Origin: Arcticibacter sp.
Lineage (GTDB): Bacteria; Bacteroidota; Bacteroidia; 2-12-FULL-35-15
Reading direction: 5' to 3'
Length of the DNA: 64,000 nucleotides
NCBI GenBank assembly: GCA_021155045.1
Contig: JAJNQB010000001.1
Coordinates: forward strand, 248,001-312,000
Within the stretch, counting starts at the first letter, position 1. Every line of letters begins with the position of its first letter. Position numbers and translations under genes: made by a program. Shown in pieces: positions 60,236-64,000 of the stretch. Below the pieces are notes generated by a model. The model was not told the origin of the DNA. It was given only the letters and a program-made list of their open reading frames with translations, and made no database searches.

Positions 60236-61414
60236 CTACTTTTTGAGTAATTTTTTGTATAATTTTTCCATGTCGGCAACTAAGCGAGTAAAATGAAATT
60301 TCTCTTTTACATTTTTCCATCCCTCGGTAGCCAAAGAATCACGTAAAGTTTCGTTTTCGATGAGGTTTAATAGGTGTTTTGCGAATTGCTCAATATTGTC
60401 ATTTTCACACAACAAAGCTGTTTTTTCTGGAATCACTACATTTTCAATTCCGCCTACATTAGTTGTAACTATTGCTTTGTTTGCAGCTTGTGCTTCAATT
60501 AAACTAACGGGCGTACCTTCATTAAACGATGTTAATGCTATAATATCGCTTCCGGCAAGGGCTGTATCAATGTCTTTAATCCATGATGTAAATGTTAATA
60601 GGGTGTTTTTTTCTCCTGAGCTGAAATCGATATTCAATTCTTGAGCTTTCTTTTCAATTTCTGGGCGAGATTCTCCATCGCCAATAATAAATGCTTTAAT
60701 TTTTTTTGTGGTTTTTTCAGAAACAATTTTGAGTCCTTCTAAAAAAAGCCTATGATTTTTTACTGGAACCAATCGTCCAATAATAGAAATAGCAATTTCA
60801 TCCTCATTCAAATTATACTTTCCTCTAAATACTTTTCTTTTTTGTTCCTGATTATCTTGAAATTTTGATAGGTCAAATCCCAAAGGAATTACATATACTT
60901 TTTCTGGTTTACATATTTTGTGAATGTTTGTCAATTCTTCTTTTTGTTTTTCGCTAATAGCAATAATTACAGTAGATTTTTTTGCTAAATAACGCTCAAT
61001 ATTTTTATAAAAAGAAGTTTTTAATTTTCCAAAATAAGAATGAAAAACATGACCATGAAAAGTGTGCACAATCACAGGGACTCCGCATGCTGATGCAGCT
61101 AACCTCCCCAAAGTTCCTGCTTTTGAAGCATGTGTATGAACAATGTCGGGTTTGTATTCTTTAATTATTTTTTTTATTTTTTTATAAGCGATATAATCAT
61201 TTTTTAAACTAATTGCTCTTTTCATCTCATCGATAATAATGGGTTGTAAACCAAGATTGTTGATAATAAAATCCGAGCTTTCTTCTGTTTCATCTTTTGC
61301 TCCACCAATTAGTAATGTTTCAAAATCATTTGAAAGATATTTACTCAGATAAGCAACATTGTATGTTGGACCACCTAAATTGAATCTATTAATTATGCGT
61401 AATACTTTTATCAT
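60236..61414 (-). CDS. Family GT4 glycosyltransferase
   Basis: A 392-residue GT-B-type enzyme. The N-terminal domain has the RFNLGGPTYNVAYLS loop; the middle has HTHASKAGTLGRLAA. The C-terminal GT4 domain includes VYVIPLGFDLSKF, ISIIGRLVPVKNHRLFLEGL (a typical GRLVPxK), and the acidic motif in LTSFNEGTPVSLIEAQAA. It should transfer a sugar to a lipid-linked intermediate in the exopolysaccharide pathway. Donor and acceptor cannot be given. It lies six bases after asnB in the same direction. Confidence 0.92.
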   Translation of the reverse strand: MIKVLRIINRFNLGGPTYNVAYLSKYLSNDFETLLIGGAKDETEESSDFIINNLGLQPIIIDEMKRAISLKNDYIAYKKIKKIIKEYKPDIVHTHASKAGTLGRLAASACGVPVIVHTFHGHVFHSYFGKLKTSFYKNIERYLAKKSTVIIAISEKQKEELTNIHKICKPEKVYVIPLGFDLSKFQDNQEQKRKVFRGKYNLNEDEIAISIIGRLVPVKNHRLFLEGLKIVSEKTTKKIKAFIIGDGESRPEIEKKAQELNIDFSSGEKNTLLTFTSWIKDIDTALAGSDIIALTSFNEGTPVSLIEAQAANKAIVTTNVGGIENVVIPEKTALLCENDNIEQFAKHLLNLIENETLRDSLATEGWKNVKEKFHFTRLVADMEKLYKKLLKK

Positions 61415-61420
61415 AAAAAT

Positions 61421-63319
61421 TTATACAACAGCATATTTTTTCCACCAAAATTGAAATACAATTAGTGCCCAAATTTTTTCAACTGAATCATTTGGGTTTG
61501 AACTAAATAATTGTTTTTTTAATTGTTGGATAGTATCTAGATTAAAAATGTTTTGTTCTTTAATAAAACTATCTGACAATAAATCATCTGTAATCATTGA
61601 TTTTAAGTCTGTTTTGAACCATTTCAATAGTGGCACTTCAAAACCTTTTTTTCCTCTTGAAAATAATTCTTCGGGTAATTCTTTTTTGAAAGCATCTTTT
61701 AAAATTTTTTTACGATGCTTGTCATCAATTTTAAAATTTGCCGGCAATGAAAAAGCAAAATCAACAATAGTATGGTCCAAAAAAGGCACTCGTACTTCTA
61801 AGCTTTGGCTCATACTCATCCTATCGACTTTAACAAGCATATCATTTTTTAAAACTAAATTCATATCTGTCATTAAAACAGAATTATAATCATTATTAAT
61901 ATAGTTTAAAATAGTGCTTTTTCTGGTTTCAAAATTTTCAAAATCATTTTTATTTTTTAAAAACGATGCTGAAAATAAATCATTTTTATTAAATCCCGAC
62001 CATTTTGCCCATTGCCAATAACGTTCTTGCGGTGATAAATTCATGCCTTCAGCAAATTTTTCGAGTTGCCGAACTTTATTCCCACTTTTTGTATTCCTTG
62101 ATTTTGGTAATTGTTTTAAAATAGGATAACTCGCCTTCACTAATTTAGCAGTAAAATTTTTATGGCGCGCTTTTAATTCGGCAGCATGTTTGTTGTAACC
62201 TGCAAATAATTCATCTGCACCATCACCAGAAAGAGCTACAGTTACGTGTTTCTTTGTGTGCATACTTAATATATTAACTGCAAGTGCTGAGGAATCAGCA
62301 AAAGGTTCATCGATATATTCTAGTACTTGGTGAAGATTGTTGTATAAATCATTATTTGTCAATTCAAAAACAGTATGATTTGTTTTGTGTTTTTTTGCTA
62401 CCAAACATGCAAATTCAGTTTCATCAAACATTGGTTCGTCTTTATATCCTATCGAAAATGTATTTAAGTATTTTGTTTGTTGTGCAGCAATTGCTGTTAT
62501 GATTGACGAATCAATTCCTCCGCTCAAAAATGCGCCCAGAGGAACATCTGCAATCATTCTGTTTTGAACGGATTGTTCTAGTAATATCTTTATTTTTTTT
62601 TGAGCTAAATTGTAATCGGAAAAATAATTATTTGTACTCAGTTTGGGAATTGAATAATAATTTTCTATTTCAAGTGTATTGTTGTTGTTTATTTTTAAAA
62701 AGCTACCAGCTTCTAATTTTAAAACATTTTTAAAAATAGAGTAGGGGCTTGGTATATAGTTTAAATGAAAATAGGTTTGTAATGAATTTTTATCAATTTC
62801 TTTTGGAATTCCAAACTCTATTATTGCTTTCATTTCAGAAGCAAAAATAAATTTGTTTTTATCTTGATAATAATAGAGTGGTTTAATGCCAAATCTGTCG
62901 CGAGCTAAAAAAATTTCTTCTGTTTCTTTGTCATAAATTGCAAAAGAAAATTCTCCATCCAGCTTTTCTAAACACATTTCTTTTTCAGAAATATATAAGT
63001 TCAATAATACTTCTGTATCGCTTTGTGATTTGAATTGAAACCCTTTTTGTTCTAATTCTTTTTTTAACTGTTTGTAATTAAAAATCTCGCCATTAAACAC
63101 AATAGTATATCTTTTAGAGGAATCAGAAAAAGGCTGTGATGCAGCTTCTGAAGTGTCGATGATACTTAATCTTCGATGTCCTAAAGCGCAATTTTTGTCG
63201 AAATAGATTCCTTCACCATCAGGTCCACGTTTTTGTAAAGTATAAGTTGCAGCACTTATTTTTGATAAGTATTTTTTCCCTTCTTCGTTAAACGCAATTA
63301 TGCCTGTTATTCCGCACAT
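61421..63319 (-). CDS. asnB: AsnB-type glutamine-hydrolysing asparagine synthase
   Basis: A 632-residue amidotransferase. The glutaminase N-terminus begins with MCGITGIIAF, in which Cys2 is the nucleophile, and has RRLSIID and FNGEIFNY. The synthetase domain has the ATP pyrophosphatase loop SGGIDSS (266-272). The family's C-terminal LEVRVPFLDHTIVDFAFSLP (in part) follows. Proteins of this class make asparagine, but in polysaccharide loci they also transfer ammonia to uronic acids. Its place between glycosyltransferase and exopolysaccharide genes makes that second role likely; the sequence does not separate the two. Confidence 0.92.
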   Translation of the reverse strand: MCGITGIIAFNEEGKKYLSKISAATYTLQKRGPDGEGIYFDKNCALGHRRLSIIDTSEAASQPFSDSSKRYTIVFNGEIFNYKQLKKELEQKGFQFKSQSDTEVLLNLYISEKEMCLEKLDGEFSFAIYDKETEEIFLARDRFGIKPLYYYQDKNKFIFASEMKAIIEFGIPKEIDKNSLQTYFHLNYIPSPYSIFKNVLKLEAGSFLKINNNNTLEIENYYSIPKLSTNNYFSDYNLAQKKIKILLEQSVQNRMIADVPLGAFLSGGIDSSIITAIAAQQTKYLNTFSIGYKDEPMFDETEFACLVAKKHKTNHTVFELTNNDLYNNLHQVLEYIDEPFADSSALAVNILSMHTKKHVTVALSGDGADELFAGYNKHAAELKARHKNFTAKLVKASYPILKQLPKSRNTKSGNKVRQLEKFAEGMNLSPQERYWQWAKWSGFNKNDLFSASFLKNKNDFENFETRKSTILNYINNDYNSVLMTDMNLVLKNDMLVKVDRMSMSQSLEVRVPFLDHTIVDFAFSLPANFKIDDKHRKKILKDAFKKELPEELFSRGKKGFEVPLLKWFKTDLKSMITDDLLSDSFIKEQNIFNLDTIQQLKKQLFSSNPNDSVEKIWALIVFQFWWKKYAVV

Positions 63320-63322
63320 AAA

Positions 63323-64000
63323 TTATTTTACTTTAAATACTACCCAATTACATTGTTTATCCGTCTGAGTTTTCATTCTTCCAATGGTAACAATTTTGCC
63401 ATCTGTTTTATACCAACCTTCATCCCATGCTCCCATATCTGTATATAATGCATCTGTTACACCAAGTTCAAGTAAATCTTTAGTAAATGCAGCAAGTGTT
63501 ATATGCTCATACGATTCAATAATTGCAGTTTGTTTTCCTTTTAGTTTTACGATTGCTCTTCGCTGGAATAATTTTATGTCTTTATACGTTGCCCCAGTTC
63601 CTTTTTCAACCATTTGTATTTGTTGAAACAATGAGCCTTTTTTAGCAATAACAAGATTAATTAAAGAATCGTTTAATAATTTTCCCTTTTGTGTTGGAAA
63701 AATATCACATTCACCATTTATTATTTTTATTGCTCCACCTAGTGTATGGTTAATTTTATTTTTATTATAGATTTTACCATTGTCAATATATAATCCGTCA
63801 ACTGAATAGGTTTGTAAGTCGGTATAAGCTCCTGCAATAGTTAGTAAAATAGTATTGTTATTTTTGTCTGGACGTTTTAACGATACGTCCATTATTAAAT
63901 TGTTTTTATAAAAAATAGTGTAATTATAGCCGGATTTTGTTTTTTTATTTTCCACAATCAATTCCTGACTGTTTCCTTTGAACATAACAAACCCAGAAAT
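63323..64000 (-). CDS. Uncharacterised protein, possibly phosphodiester-glycosidase-like (cut by the right edge)
   Basis: At least 225 residues; the frame is open through the right edge (ISGFV before a Met at 63985), so the true start may lie outside. The C-terminal half has FQRRAIVKLKGKQTAIIES, then LAAFTKDLLELGVTDALY and DMGAWDEGWYKTDG. A pattern of a catalytic-looking Arg block followed by Leu-Gly-Val-x-x-Ala-Leu-x-x-Asp-x-Gly resembles the phosphodiester glycosidase (NAGPA/DUF2233, PF09992) domain, though the usual LDGGGS box is altered. I therefore treat the link as weak. Its stop is three bases from the asnB start in the same direction, so it belongs to the exopolysaccharide locus. Confidence 0.5.
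   Translation of the reverse strand: MSGFVMFKGNSQELIVENKKTKSGYNYTIFYKNNLIMDVSLKRPDKNNNTILLTIAGAYTDLQTYSVDGLYIDNGKIYNKNKINHTLGGAIKIINGECDIFPTQKGKLLNDSLINLVIAKKGSLFQQIQMVEKGTGATYKDIKLFQRRAIVKLKGKQTAIIESYEHITLAAFTKDLLELGVTDALYTDMGAWDEGWYKTDGKIVTIGRMKTQTDKQCNWVVFKVK

Overview
The window is AT-rich chromosomal DNA from a member of the Bacteroidota. Support for this comes from a complete type IX secretion system (T9SS)/gliding core (porP/sprF, gldK, gldL, gldM, gldN and a second gldN), the T9SS regulator PorX, two proteins with C-terminal T9SS sorting domains, Bacteroidota-type gene neighbourhoods (porX-tsaE-ald; lptE-TPR protein-secG; topA-arginase-like-porP-gldKLMN), A-rich translation starts without Shine-Dalgarno (SD) sequences, and -7/-33 promoter boxes of the TAnnTTTG/TTTG kind. 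The genus cannot be fixed from the sequence. No rRNA, tRNA, CRISPR array or intact insertion sequence was seen.

Layout. 1-4.2 kb: a heavy-metal efflux RND pump fused to a TolC-like channel (cut by the left edge) with a His-rich secreted companion; this block is richer in G+C than the rest and ends in a gene-free GTCGG-rich stretch. 4.2-20.6 kb: housekeeping and envelope genes, namely an AI-2E-type permease, a YdjM-like hydrolase, an ABC-F ATPase, an amidohydrolase lipoprotein with an SDR oxidoreductase, a large Asp-box T9SS cargo protein, an amino-acid permease and an HD phosphohydrolase. 20.7-24.4 kb: porX-tsaE-ald. 25.6-32.6 kb: groES-groEL, secG, a TPR protein, lptE, a sigma-54 activator and miaB, all on the minus strand. 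32.8-43.6 kb: topA, an arginase-fold protein that has lost metal ligands, then porP/sprF, gldK, gldL, gldM, gldN and the gldN paralogue. 43.7-54.2 kb: small secreted proteins, a second T9SS cargo protein, a Uup-like ABC-F ATPase, SAM-hydrolase-type DUF62, phoH, purC, a TPR-SpoIIE phosphatase and recR. 54.2-64 kb: an exopolysaccharide locus on the minus strand (lytic transglycosylase, WecA-like transferase, rfbC, Wzc-type kinase, Wza-type export lipoprotein, GT4 glycosyltransferase, asnB and a protein cut by the right edge).

The most interesting feature is how the T9SS operon appears to be tuned. Perfect inverted repeats lie between porP and gldK, at the gldL stop codon, and between gldN and its paralogue (the last with a T-tract). 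gldN and its paralogue carry clear GGAGG SD sequences, unusual for this phylum, and the paralogue's SD is exactly complementary to an 8-base block upstream that could hide it in a hairpin. This is consistent with stoichiometric and conditional control of the secretion machine, but that reading is inference. Other points of note are the arginase-like pseudoenzyme next to the T9SS operon, unexplained RNA-like hairpins in gene-free DNA near 25.5 kb and 44.2 kb, and a 28-bp-stem palindromic repeat at 6.1 kb.
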